DNA from: Peribacillus frigoritolerans
GTDB lineage: Bacteria > Bacillota > Bacilli > Bacillales > DSM-1321
DNA: 64,000 nucleotides
Reading direction: 5' to 3'
NCBI GenBank assembly: GCA_030562215.1
Contig: JAUPFL010000001.1
Span: 186,001 to 250,000 of the forward strand
Made by a program: the position numbers and the translations under genes. Under the pieces are notes generated by a model. The model searched no databases and was not told where the DNA came from. It was given only the letters and a program-made list of their open reading frames with translations. Below are positions 18,553-26,702 of this stretch, piece by piece. Numbering within the stretch: the stretch's first letter is position 1; each line of letters opens with the position of its first letter.

Positions 18553-19107
18553 TCATACTGTTTGTATAACCTCCAATTTTTTTGCCAAACCATCTACTAT
18601 TTTAATACTTATGAAGATAGACACTATACCCATAGACATTACAATGAGTGACTTGGCAAAAGTATCTACCTGCATGAAAAGGATATTCATGTCGATGTAT
18701 CGATACAGTATTGGTGCCAACAGAAACATAAATGGCATTACATAAAAAATGATTGCACTAATGAGACTGAAAATTCCAATAACAAATTTCTGCATTAACC
18801 AAAAGACAGCAGACCAGGTGTGACGATTCGTAAGCCCTAATTTCACTTGAGCCCAGTCCGATGTATCCGTTGTGACACTTCTATTGTAAGAGTCTGTCGA
18901 AATATCAGCATAAATTTTCGTTTGTATGCGCTCGAATTGTATAAAACTTGTGGTAGTCTGTAGTACGCGTATAACTAGTGGAATCCCAACTACTGTAAAT
19001 GAAAGGGTAAAACTGAGTAGCAGAGCTACAAGGTAAAAACAAAAATAAAACAATCCTGTAACGAAAGTTAGCAATAAAAAATAACCATTTTGGATGAATC
19101 TTGATTT
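18553..19107 (-). CDS. Sensor-domain membrane protein of the two-component operon
   Basis: A 184-residue protein with hydrophobic segments near both ends, matching the 'putative sensor' membrane domain that often accompanies NarL-type kinases. The start is taken at ATG 19107 (MKSRFIQNGYF), 11 bases after GAGGAG; ATG 19119 is too close to it. The gene ends 113 bases before the kinase start on the same strand, so the three functions (sensor, kinase, regulator) form one operon. The signal is unknown; membrane or cell-wall stress is plausible. Confidence 0.7.
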   Translation of the reverse strand, partial: KSRFIQNGYFLLLTFVTGLFYFCFYLVALLLSFTLSFTVVGIPLVIRVLQTTTSFIQFERIQTKIYADISTDSYNRSVTTDTSDWAQVKLGLTNRHTWSAVFWLMQKFVIGIFSLISAIIFYVMPFMFLLAPILYRYIDMNILFMQVDTFAKSLIVMSMGIVSIFISIKIVDGLAKKLEVIQTV

Positions 19108-19172
19108 CATAATGTTCATCACTCCTCTCTGTTTAATAACCCCACCATAATGCTTACTTTGTCAAACTTACC

Positions 19173-19188
19173 AGTGTCAAAATGTCAT
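19173..19188 (-). promoter_or_regulatory. Shared 16-base box before the two-component operon
   Basis: On the minus strand ATGACATTTTGACACT occurs 66 bases upstream of the sensor-protein start. Exactly the same 16 bases occur at 19594-19609 and 21823-21838 upstream of the two D-peptidase-like genes. A binding site for the linked response regulator is the simplest explanation. Confidence 0.5.
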
Positions 19189-19310
19189 ATGACACTTTTA
19201 AATAATGCAAAAAGGGGGAACAGCCTACTCCTGGTTAAAAACAAGATGGTTTTATTAATCCTCTACAAAACAATCCCGAGAAGATAAACCTGGAAAAAAG
19301 GAGTACTCAC

Positions 19311-19436
19311 ATGGAAAATTACACACTAGAACATAAAATCACATTGACCGCTTATCTTTTTCAATCAAGTCGAATTTTTCTTATTGGGGCGCCGCCACAT
19401 GCCCATCAAGCTAAGAAGAATGAATACCCAAAATGA
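19311..19436 (+). pseudogene. 5' end of a gene cut off by an IS231-like end
   Basis: ATG 19311 follows AAGGAG and encodes MENYTLEHKITLTAYLFQSS and a few more residues before running into the terminal repeat at 19386. The remaining codons are element sequence and stop at 19434. About 25 native residues are left. The original family is not recognisable from this fragment. Confidence 0.5.
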
Positions 19437-19527
19437 AAATTTTAAGTTTCTTTTTCTAGAAACATCTTAGTTTTTCATCTTGAGGGACTTGAAAAATATT
19501 AACTTGATGGGCATGTGGTAGGACCCC
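19386..19527. mobile_element. 142-bp MITE with IS231-type terminal repeats
   Basis: The left end starts GGGGC and contains CCACATGCCCATCAAG; the right end is the near-perfect inverse, CTTGATGGGCATGTGG and then CCCC. About 21 of 25 terminal bases match. The CATGCCCATCAA core is the terminal-repeat signature of the IS231 group (IS4 family). There is no transposase inside. Clear 10-12 bp target duplications are not visible. Its right end is exactly where the tandem duplication described next begins. Confidence 0.65.
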
Positions 19528-19593
19528 TATTTATAAAGAACAACAAAAATTGAGTGGGATACGGCTGGATTAATAGTTATGTCATTAAAAACC

Positions 19594-19609
19594 ATGACAT
19601 TTTGACACT
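19594..19609 (+). promoter_or_regulatory. Shared 16-base box before D-peptidase gene 1
   Basis: ATGACATTTTGACACT, identical to the box before the two-component operon. It is flanked by further GTCA/TGAC half-sites (ATGTCATT before, GTGACAG after). It lies about 385 bases before the gene, farther than usual. Confidence 0.45.
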
Positions 19610-19991
19610 ACCGTATGTGACAGAAAAACACTTAGAATCAAGGAGCATTTTTTAACGCATTAACAATAAATGAGGAGGGGAGATTTTCATTGTGTATGAT
19701 AAAAATATAAAGAGGCGTGAAAGGGGAAACAGGTATGACCTATTTATGAAAACAAACCAGTAACAAGAGTGTTTTAAGGAAAAGAAGTAATTTCTAGAGT
19801 TAACATACATGTGGAAAAAGAGGAATTTACCGTTTGTTAGGACACAATAGCGTTTGTAAAAATAATAATGAGTAAGATAATTGCAAATCCACTCTTGCCC
19901 TTTTGTCTTTGGTTAAGATGAAGGCTGTGTGACTAGTATAAAACAGCAAATAACTACCGATAAAATATGAATAGAGGAGAGGAATATCTTT

Positions 19992-21148
19992 ATGAAAAAG
20001 CATTGTCAGATTACATCTACATGTTTAGTCCTTTTAATGACTGGAAGTTCTCTGTTATACACAACGCCAACCTCAATTGTAAAAGCAGAGCCTACTAAAA
20101 GTGTATCTAGTTCGTTACAAACAAGTACTCAACGAGATCGTACTGCCGTCAAGCAAGCAATGCGGGATACACTACAACTTGGATACCCTGGGATACTTGC
20201 TAAAATTCATAAGGGTGGAAAAACGTGGAGTTATGCTGCTGGGATAGCGGATCTGAGAACCAAGAAACCGATGAAAACAGATTTTCGCTTTCGCATTGGC
20301 AGTGTGACAAAGACATTCATTGCAACAGTTCTACTTCAATTATCTGGAGAGAACCGCTTGAATCTAGACGACTCCATTGAAAAATGGTTGCCTGGTGTCA
20401 TTCAAGGAAACGGATATGATGGTAACCAGATTACTATCCGGCAGATATTGAATCATACAAGTGGTATCGCTGACTATGTAAATTCAAAAGACTTTGACAT
20501 TATGGATACAAAAAAATCGTATACGGCTGAAGAATTCGTAAAGATGGGGATTTCTCTTCCCCAGACTTTGACCCAGGAAAGGGGTGGTCTTATTCAAACA
20601 CAGGATACGTAGTACTGGGGATCCTTATTGAAAAAGTAACTGGAAACAGCTATGCGGAAGAGGTTGAAAATCGGATTATTGAACCGCTTGATTTGTCAAA
20701 TACATTCCTACCTGGCAATTCAAGCGTGATTCCAGGCACCAAGCATGCCCGTGGCTATTTCCAACTAGACGGAGCAAGTGAGCTAAAAGACGTTACTTAT
20801 ATTAACCCAGGTAGCTCGGATGGAGATATGATTTCTACTGCTGACGATTTAAACAAATTCTTCTCTTACTTACTCAGTGGTAAATTATTGAAGGAACAGC
20901 AACTAAAACAAATGCTTACTACAGTTCCTACAGGAAGAGAAGGAACCGGATATGGTCTTGGAATCTATGAAACTAAGCTTCCAAACAGTGTCTCGATATG
21001 GGGACACAAAGGTGGCGTTCTAGGGTTTACCACTTTTGCTGGTGGCACACTTGGAGGCAAGCATACATTGGCCGTCAATTTGAACAGCCTTAAAGCTGAC
21101 AGTCCTGATCCATTTAAAAATATTTTACTTGCTGAATTTAGCAAGTAG
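19992..21148 (+). CDS. Secreted serine D-peptidase / beta-lactamase-family hydrolase 1, frameshifted
   Basis: ATG 19992 follows AGAGGAGAGG and encodes a signal peptide (about residues 1-32) ahead of a class C-type serine hydrolase domain. The active-site SxxK is SVTK in RIGSVTKTF. The YxN motif YSN appears after one C is added to CCCC at 20559-20562, and the third motif is HKG in WGHKGGVLGF. The joined product has about 385 residues. Its cassette context and motifs fit the alkaline D-peptidase / D-stereospecific endopeptidase (Adp) of Bacillus. It should act on D-amino-acid peptides or cell-wall stem peptides outside the cell. Confidence 0.75.
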
Positions 21149-21341
21149 GCAAAAAGGAAAAACGGATAAATTTTGTCATAGTTTTTATAGTTAAAAATAT
21201 ACCTTTCTGGTTCAAAAAACAACTTACTCTAAAAAATTTTTGGGAAAAGCAAGTTCTTAATTTGATGTGTGGTGGTACCACTTTTCGAAAAATGCAAACA
21301 TTCTGTCTAATGAAGGATGTAACAACAAAGGAGAAAAAAAC

Positions 21342-21705
21342 ATGAAAAAAAGAAACAAAGTTTAGCAGTTTTATTGTCAGCTGGTGTTATTGCTACATCA
21401 ATTAGTTTACCGATATGTAGCTATGCAGATACATCAAATAATGTACTGTCTACAGAGAAATATAATGAAACCATCAAGTTTTCAGAGTTTTTTCTGGACA
21501 GCTGACTACATCATTTTCAACAAAAACTGAAGATGTAGTATTTCGATATGATGATGAAAATAAGGACAAATATAAACTAGGTACAAAGAGTGTTCAAGAA
21601 TCATTCACTGTAAAGAAACAAGAAGTTAATCAACGGTTTTTATCCCCACAACAAGGTAACCATGATTATTTTATTGAAGTAGGGAGGCGAACTCCTAGAG
21701 CATAA
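21342..21705 (+). pseudogene. 5' remnant of a bacillolysin (thermolysin-like protease) gene
   Basis: ATG 21342 follows AAAGGAG. A signal peptide (SLAVLLSAGVIATSIS) is followed by NNVLSTEKYNETIK, a propeptide start typical of Bacillus neutral proteases, and then by DVVFRYDDENKDKYKLG and SVQESFTVKK. Two small slips interrupt the frame near 21360 and 21492. Similarity stops around 21635, and the catalytic HExxH domain is absent. The gene has been cut away by the right-hand cassette copy that begins at 21758. Confidence 0.65.
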
Positions 21706-21822
21706 TATTTTTACATGCAGCAAGAGGTGAGTCATAGTCGATAGTAAACTTTTGTCATATTTATAAAGAACAGCAAAAATTGAGTGGGATACGGCTGGAT
21801 TAATAGCTATGTCATAAAAACC

Positions 21823-21838
21823 ATGACATTTTGACACT
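21823..21838 (+). promoter_or_regulatory. Shared 16-base box before D-peptidase gene 2
   Basis: ATGACATTTTGACACT at the position equivalent to 19594-19609 in the duplicated unit. Confidence 0.4.
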
Positions 21839-22220
21839 ACCGTATGTGACAGAAAAACACTTAGAATCAAGGAGCAGTTTTTAACGCATTAACAATAAAT
21901 GAGGAGGGGAGATTTTCATTGTGTATGATAAAAATATAAAGAGGCATGAAAGGGGAAATAGGTATGACCTATTTATGAAAAACAAACCAGTAACAAGAGT
22001 ATTTTAAGGAAAAGAAGTAATTTCTAGGATTACAAACACGTGGAAAAAGAGGAATTTACCGTTTGTTAGGACACAATAGCGTTTATGAAAATAATACTGA
22101 GTAAGATAATTGCAAATCCACTTTTGTCCATTTGTCTTTGGTTAAGATGAAAGCTGTGTGACTAGTATAAAACAGCAAATAACTACCGATAAAATATGAA
22201 TAGAGGAGAGGAATATCTTT

Positions 22221-23320
22221 ATGAAAAAGCATTGTCAGATTACATCTGTAAAAGCAGAGCCCACTCAAAATGTATCTAGTTCGTTACAAACAAGTACCCA
22301 ACGAGATCGTACTTCTGTTAAGCAAGCAATGCGGGATACACTACAACTTGGATACCCTGGAATACTTGCTAAAATTTATAAGGGTGGAAGAACGTGGAGT
22401 TATGCTGCTGGGATAGCGGATCTGAGAACCAAGAAGCCGATGAAAACAGATTTTCGCTTTCGCATTGGCAGTACGACGAAGACATTCATTGCAACAGTGC
22501 TACTTCAATTAGCTGGAGAGAACCGCTTGAATCTGGACGACTCCATTGAAAAATGGTTGCCTGGTGTCATTCAAGGAAACGGATATGATAGTAACCAGAT
22601 TACTATCCGGCAGATATTGAATCATACAAGTGGTATCGCTGACTACATAAAGTCAAAAGACTTTGATATTAAAGATACAAAAAAATCGTATACGGCTGAA
22701 GAATTCGTAAAGATGGGGATTTCTCTTCCCCAGACTTTGCTCCAGGAAAGGGCTGGTCTTATTCAAACACAGGATACGTATTACTGGGTATCCTTATTGA
22801 AAAAGTAACTGGAAACAGCTATGCGGAAGAGGTTGAAAATCGGATTATTGAACCGCTTGAATTGTCGAATACATTCCTACCTGGCAATTCAACGGTTATT
22901 CCAGGCACCAAGCATGCCCGTGGATATGAAAGATATGACGGAGAAAGTGAGCTAAAAGACGTTACTTATTCTAACCCAGGTAGCTCGGATGGAGATATGA
23001 TTTCTACTGCTGACGATTTAAACAAATTTTTCTCTTACTTACTCAGTGGCAAATTACTGAAGGAACAGCAACTAAAACAAATGCTTAATACAGTTCCTAC
23101 AGGAATAGAAGAAATCGATGGATATGGTCTTGGAATCTATGAAATTAAGCTTCCAAATCACATCTCGATATGGGGGCACGCAGGCGGTGTTCCAGGGTTT
23201 TCTACTTTTGCTGGAGGCTCACTTGGAGGCAAGCATACATTGGCCATCAATTTGAATGGCCATAAAACTAATCATTCTGATCCTTTTAAAAATATTTTAC
23301 TTGCTGAATTTAGCAAGTAG
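22221..23320 (+). CDS. Serine D-peptidase-family hydrolase 2, lacks signal-peptide core, frameshifted
   Basis: A paralogue of the gene at 19992 with the same ribosome binding site. It has lost 20 codons in frame, so MKKHCQITS runs straight into VKAEPT and the hydrophobic core of the signal peptide is gone; the protein should stay in the cytoplasm. The SxxK motif is STTK. The same CCCC slip (about 22729-22732) separates the two halves, and the third motif is HAG in WGHAGGVPGF. The joined length is about 366 residues. It may be a non-functional duplicate. Confidence 0.7.
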
Positions 23321-23576
23321 GCAAAAAGGAAAACCGGATAAATTTTGTCATAGTTTTTATAGTTAAAAATATACCTTTCTGGTTCAAAAAACAACTTACT
23401 CTAAAGTATTTTTTGAATAAAGCAAGTTCTTAAGTTGATAGGCATGAGGTCCCGCCACGTCGCCATAAAACTAGGGTCTTGAAATATCCCCTAAACGGAA
23501 TTTTGTTTCTCTACAGGTAGTCACTTTGAGATGTCAGTTCATTTTTTTCCTTTTTCTTTCTTTAATTGATGAGTGT

Positions 23577-23603
23577 GGGGAGCACCCATCACTATCAACT
23601 TAA
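23577..23603. mobile_element. Solitary IS231-like left end
   Basis: GGGGAGCACCCATCACTATC followed by AACTTAAG reads from outside to inside like the IS231 terminal repeat, but with several changes. No matching right end or transposase was found to its right within the window. Confidence 0.35.
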
Positions 23604-23662
23604 GAGATTTTAATACTCGTAATTAAGTACCAAAAAACATTATCCTTTCTAATCTAGTTTAA

Positions 23663-23713
23663 CCGAGGAATCATATTTGCTTTCGAAACGTGTCCATTAT
23701 GTCCCCAAACTAT
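23663..23713 (-). pseudogene. Fragment of a second erythromycin-esterase gene
   Basis: The minus strand encodes IVWGHNGHVSKANMIPR, which lines up with IVWAHNGHISKTNMLPF around the catalytic histidine of the esterase at 14874. The flanking sequence does not continue the protein in either direction. It is a 17-codon relic of a paralogous gene. Confidence 0.6.
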
Positions 23714-23746
23714 GGAGTTTGGAGTACCTAAAATTAGGAAGCGAAC

Positions 23747-23884
23747 ATGTTAATTTCATTATTTGTCGAAAAAGGCTTAGATAAGGAATTGGCTGAAATG
23801 ATATTGCAGGCCCGAGATTTAGGTATATCATTTGATGAAATTAGAGAATTTTTAAATCAATCCCAATCATTGAGACCTGAATAA
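23747..23884 (+). CDS. sinI: SinI-like anti-repressor, orphan
   Basis: A 45-residue frame, ATG 23747 to TAA 23882-23884, with a GGAAGCG ribosome binding site. Residues 11-34 (LDKELAEMILQARDLGISFD, then EIREFL) have the pattern of the SinI helix pair, compared with LDQEWVELMVEAKEANISPEEIRKYL in Bacillus subtilis. SinI binds and inactivates the biofilm/motility repressor SinR by forming a heterodimer. No sinR gene is nearby, so it would have to titrate a SinR encoded elsewhere. A strong terminator follows. It sits among element remnants, so it may have been acquired with the region. Confidence 0.75.
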   Translation: MLISLFVEKGLDKELAEMILQARDLGISFDEIREFLNQSQSLRPE

Positions 23885-23897
23885 GGTCTTTTTTTTA
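23873..23897 (+). terminator. Intrinsic terminator of sinI
   Basis: AGACCT at 23873-23878 pairs with AGGTCT at 23884-23889 around the stop codon and is followed by a run of T. Confidence 0.75.
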
Positions 23898-23940
23898 TTC
23901 TTTTAACTTATTGCACAGTTTGTGTCAACTCTACAATAGG

Positions 23941-23984
23941 TCTTATGCAACTGATATGAACAAAACTGTCAACCCACCACACCC
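23941..23984 (-). repeat. 44-bp inverted repeat, right arm of the accessory region
   Basis: Reverse complement of 14409-14452 with two mismatches. The AraC remnant begins only six bases further right, so the repeat end coincides with the point where that gene is cut. Confidence 0.7.
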
Positions 23985-23989
23985 AGTGC

Positions 23990-24273
23990 TTAATTTTCCG
24001 GCATATGCTTATAGCATGTTCTTGCTTCATGTCCGTATTCAATTGCCACATCGATGATTCGAATATCACCTTTTTGTATCTCAAATGCTGCAAGTGTTAA
24101 TCGCCTTCGTCTAATATATTCTGAAAGCGATACACCAGAAATTGAAGAAAACACCTTGAAAAATGAAACTCAGAGCAATTAGCTACTTTTGCAATTTCTT
24201 TGCAGTCTATTTCCTCATCCAGACTGTTTTCAATGTAGTCCAATGCATTATTCATTCTTTCTAGCCAATCCAT
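23990..24273 (-). pseudogene. Truncated AraC-family regulator
   Basis: ATG 24273 follows GGGAG and encodes an N-terminal AraC DNA-binding domain: MDWLERMNNALDYIE, then CKEIAKVANCSEFHFSR, then, after one restored G near 24155, SLSEYIRRRRLTLAAFEI and IIDVAIEYGHEA. The second helix-turn-helix is cut in the middle by foreign sequence ending at 23990, and the effector domain is absent. The cut lies next to the 44-bp repeat. Confidence 0.65.
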
Positions 24274-24492
24274 GGTTTACTCCCTGTCAATTCGTACTTT
24301 AATACAGATTAGATATTATTTGCCCGACATTACTATCAATCATGCAATCGCTTATTCCAGAAAATGGCCCTTTTCTGGAACAATTTTATTAACATTAAAC
24401 ATCTTATTTCTTGATTTTTGGTTTTGTTTTCCATAGTGGCCCCTGAAATCCAGAATCGTTTCCTTACCCTAAGATTGGCGGGGGTGGGGTGG

Positions 24493-24560
24493 AAGTTGCA
24501 TAAGAAAAAGCTGCCTTAAAGACAGCTCCGGTTTCCCATTAGTGGGAAATCCGTTAGTTC
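24493..24560 (+). repeat. 75-bp dispersed hairpin repeat, copy E
   Basis: AAGTTGCATAAGAAAAAGCT and the AGCTGCCTTAAAGACAGCT hairpin are conserved; the right part is replaced by TTTCCCATTAGTGGGAAA, another hairpin, before CCGTTAGTT. It touches the DUF1259 stop codon and may work as its terminator. Confidence 0.6.
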
Positions 24561-24949
24561 CTTAATGCTTTTCCGACTTTCCTTGCAAAAACTAATGGAT
24601 CATCAACAGCTTCGATATTAACGTAAACCAAATTCGGATTATCGAAAAGCCACTCATTGTGTATGGATGAAACTATTATTCCTTGTTTAAGAATGGAAGC
24701 AACGAAATTCTCGACTTCTTTTTGCAAGAGTGCTACCCTGCCTAGGCACAATGCTCGTCCAGTCTGATTATCTCTGGATTCAAATGAGAAAGAAGAGGTT
24801 ACTCTAAAACGTTTTCCTAAAATTTTCACTTTTATTTCATTTCTATTTATGGTTGCCACACATTTGCCACCCGCAAATCCTTCTTGGCCGCCGATAATCC
24901 TAGCAAATTTTTGACAAATTAATTCATCATTAGATGCCAATCTATTCAT
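24554..24949 (-). CDS. DUF1259 (LppY/LpqO-like) protein
   Basis: A 131-residue protein with the DUF1259 signature in its second half: EVENFVASILKQGIIVSSIH, then the conserved H-N pair in IHNEWLFDNPNLVYVNIEAV and a closing ARKVGKAL. No signal peptide is present, unlike mycobacterial LpqO. The ATG lies very close to GGGAGGGG, so TTG 24937 is a possible alternative start. The function is unknown. Confidence 0.7.
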   Translation of the reverse strand: MNRLASNDELICQKFARIIGGQEGFAGGKCVATINRNEIKVKILGKRFRVTSSFSFESRDNQTGRALCLGRVALLQKEVENFVASILKQGIIVSSIHNEWLFDNPNLVYVNIEAVDDPLVFARKVGKALRN

Positions 24950-25065
24950 CCCCTCCCTAGTATTAATAGGATATGAACTAATGAATAGATCCGAAACGGA
25001 TATTTGACATATGAATAATGAAAAATTTTTTATAGCTCATTCAAACTATCCTGCTTACGTTAGTG

Positions 25066-25095
25066 AAAAAGCGTTCCTGCTTATTACAGAAACGC
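25066..25095 (-). terminator. Terminator of the nucleotidase gene within a divergent repeat copy
   Basis: On the minus strand GCGTTTCTG pairs with CAGGAACGC (one T-G) and TTTTTC follows. The hairpin lies inside a divergent 75-bp repeat (about 25041-25106, with ACTATCCTGCTTACGTTAG and ACGCACCTGTTATG), so the repeat appears to serve as a terminator. Confidence 0.6.
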
Positions 25096-25112
25096 ACCTG
25101 TTATGTTTCCCT

Positions 25113-26702
25113 TCATTCTTTCAGTGAATGGGGAGGATACTTCTGTTGGATATGGCGTATAAGTGCAGTGACAACTTGTGGACCGGATTCTACGAGTCTA
25201 CCTTGTTCAAATGCAGTGAAGTTATCACCGCCTGAAGCTAAATAATTACTAACCGCTACTTCATATTCGTTGTTTGGCTGAATCTCTTGACCCTTCATGT
25301 CTTTCAGCTCAACAACGCGGCTGCCAATTGGAGCTTTGGGTTCCCAGTCATACGTTAAGCCAACCGTTTGTAACCTATTTTCATAATCTTTCGTCCACTG
25401 CTGTTCTAAAGCAAATTTTATCTGGTCTCCTGTTAAAATTAACTTACTGACATTATGACCCATAGGCACGTTTGTATAGAGGTCTTCTACAGTGATTTCC
25501 CCTTTTTTTAAACCTTTCCGCATTTCGCCTTGATGGACAAAAGCTATATCTACCCCCATGGCTTCCCGCTCAGATTCTGCAATCATTTTCGCTAATGGGG
25601 ATTCACCGTTTGCATCTTGAATTCGTCTGATTTCTTCCGGCATTTCCCCTATTACCTGATTAAAATTGCTTCCCAATCTTTTTCTATATCTATCTAGAAG
25701 AGCAACCGTTTCTTCATCCGGTTTTAGATGATGATGTGAAGTGACAATTATCCTTGCTTGTTTCTTAACAATAATTTTAGAATGTGGGTCAATTTCAAGA
25801 TTTACTTGAGAAAAGGCTTTCCCATTAGAATAAGCTTGAACGATCAGTTTACCGGCTGCAACGGTATTAGCATATTCATGGCTGTGACCCGCAAAAATGA
25901 CATCGACCTCATCATCGATTTTCGGGGCCATCTCCACTAAGGCTCCACTGGAAATTGCTCCTGCCTTATCTGATTTAGCTGAATCATGTGCCAGTACAAC
26001 AATCACTTTGATCCCTTTTTCCTTTAAATGCTTAACGGTCCGGTTAATAGCTGAAACTTCATCCGTAATTTCCACTTCTTTTCGATTTTCAGGGGACACA
26101 TACATGTTGGTCTCTTTTGTGACCATACCGATAAATCCAATATTAATTCCGTCAATTTGTTTAATAACATACGGTGGTAACAAGGGAGTACCCGACTTTC
26201 TGTCGATGATATTTGCAGAACTGTAAGAAGTATTGGAACCTTGAAAATATCCTGTTTTTTTATTGAATCCTCCATGAATAAGACGTTTCATTTCATTTAC
26301 GCCTTCGTCCAATTCATGATTTCCAGGTGTTCCGACATCAAAGTGCAGGAGGTTTAAAAATTCAATCGTGGGTTCGTCTTGAAATTGAGAAGAGATCGGA
26401 GGACTTCCTCCTACCATATCACCAGCATGAACAAGTAGTGTATTTGGGTTTTCTTGTTTATATTTTTTTAAATAGGCAGCCAAGTATTCAGCACCGCCTG
26501 CCATGGTTCCCGAAACCATTTGATATTTGTTTAGTTGGCCGTGAAAATCATTAACGCCTAATAATTGTAGTTGAATGTAGCGGTTGGATGTGGAATGGTT
26601 CGTTGTAGAATGATTGGATGAGAATGCTGTGATTTTATAAGTTACGAAAATGATGATAAATACCAAGATCAACAAAGAAGTTATGGCCTGAAATTTTGAC
26701 AA
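25113..26702 (-). CDS. Surface 5'-nucleotidase / metallophosphatase
   Basis: TTG 26702 follows GGAGGGATCGG. The 529-residue protein has an N-terminal hydrophobic segment (about 5-27) that acts as signal or anchor. The metallophosphatase domain shows NDFHGQL, GDMVGGSPP, GNHELDEG, AHDSAKSD and GHSHEYANT, the ligands of its two metals. The C-terminal 5'-nucleotidase domain carries NYLASGGDNFTAF near 505. It should release phosphate and nucleoside from extracellular nucleotides. It is monocistronic and separate from the larger nucleotidase at 45278. Confidence 0.85.
   Translation of the reverse strand: MSKFQAITSLLILVFIIIFVTYKITAFSSNHSTTNHSTSNRYIQLQLLGVNDFHGQLNKYQMVSGTMAGGAEYLAAYLKKYKQENPNTLLVHAGDMVGGSPPISSQFQDEPTIEFLNLLHFDVGTPGNHELDEGVNEMKRLIHGGFNKKTGYFQGSNTSYSSANIIDRKSGTPLLPPYVIKQIDGINIGFIGMVTKETNMYVSPENRKEVEITDEVSAINRTVKHLKEKGIKVIVVLAHDSAKSDKAGAISSGALVEMAPKIDDEVDVIFAGHSHEYANTVAAGKLIVQAYSNGKAFSQVNLEIDPHSKIIVKKQARIIVTSHHHLKPDEETVALLDRYRKRLGSNFNQVIGEMPEEIRRIQDANGESPLAKMIAESEREAMGVDIAFVHQGEMRKGLKKGEITVEDLYTNVPMGHNVSKLILTGDQIKFALEQQWTKDYENRLQTVGLTYDWEPKAPIGSRVVELKDMKGQEIQPNNEYEVAVSNYLASGGDNFTAFEQGRLVESGPQVVTALIRHIQQKYPPHSLKE

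Larger units (their letters stand above)
19386..21283. mobile_element. IS231-bordered mobile insertion cassette (MIC231-like), copy 1
   Basis: An IS231-type left end at 19386 and a right end (GTTCTTAATTTGATGTGTGG, about 21254-21273) enclose a single passenger gene for a secreted serine D-peptidase-like protein and no transposase. In Bacillus cereus such transposase-less cassettes, called MIC231, are known to carry an adp gene and to move when an IS231 transposase is supplied. The arrangement here fits that description closely. The right end is diverged, so mobility today is uncertain. Confidence 0.6.
21758..23455. repeat. Second tandem copy of the D-peptidase cassette
   Basis: The sequence repeats 19528-21283 in the same orientation, offset by about 2230 bases and with scattered substitutions, ending in an IS231-type right end CTTAAGTTGATAGGCATGAGG. 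The left IS231-type end is missing from this copy. Copy 2 carries an in-frame deletion in the signal peptide and a three-base gain near 23110. Confidence 0.75.

Noticed and set aside
19992..23320. Beta-lactamase resistance pair
   Set aside because: SxxK/YxN/HxG motifs fit D-peptidases and carboxypeptidases of the same fold, and the cassette context favours Adp.
23764..23770. Spo0A box TGTCGAA near sinI
   Set aside because: It falls within the sinI coding sequence and a 7-mer is expected by chance.
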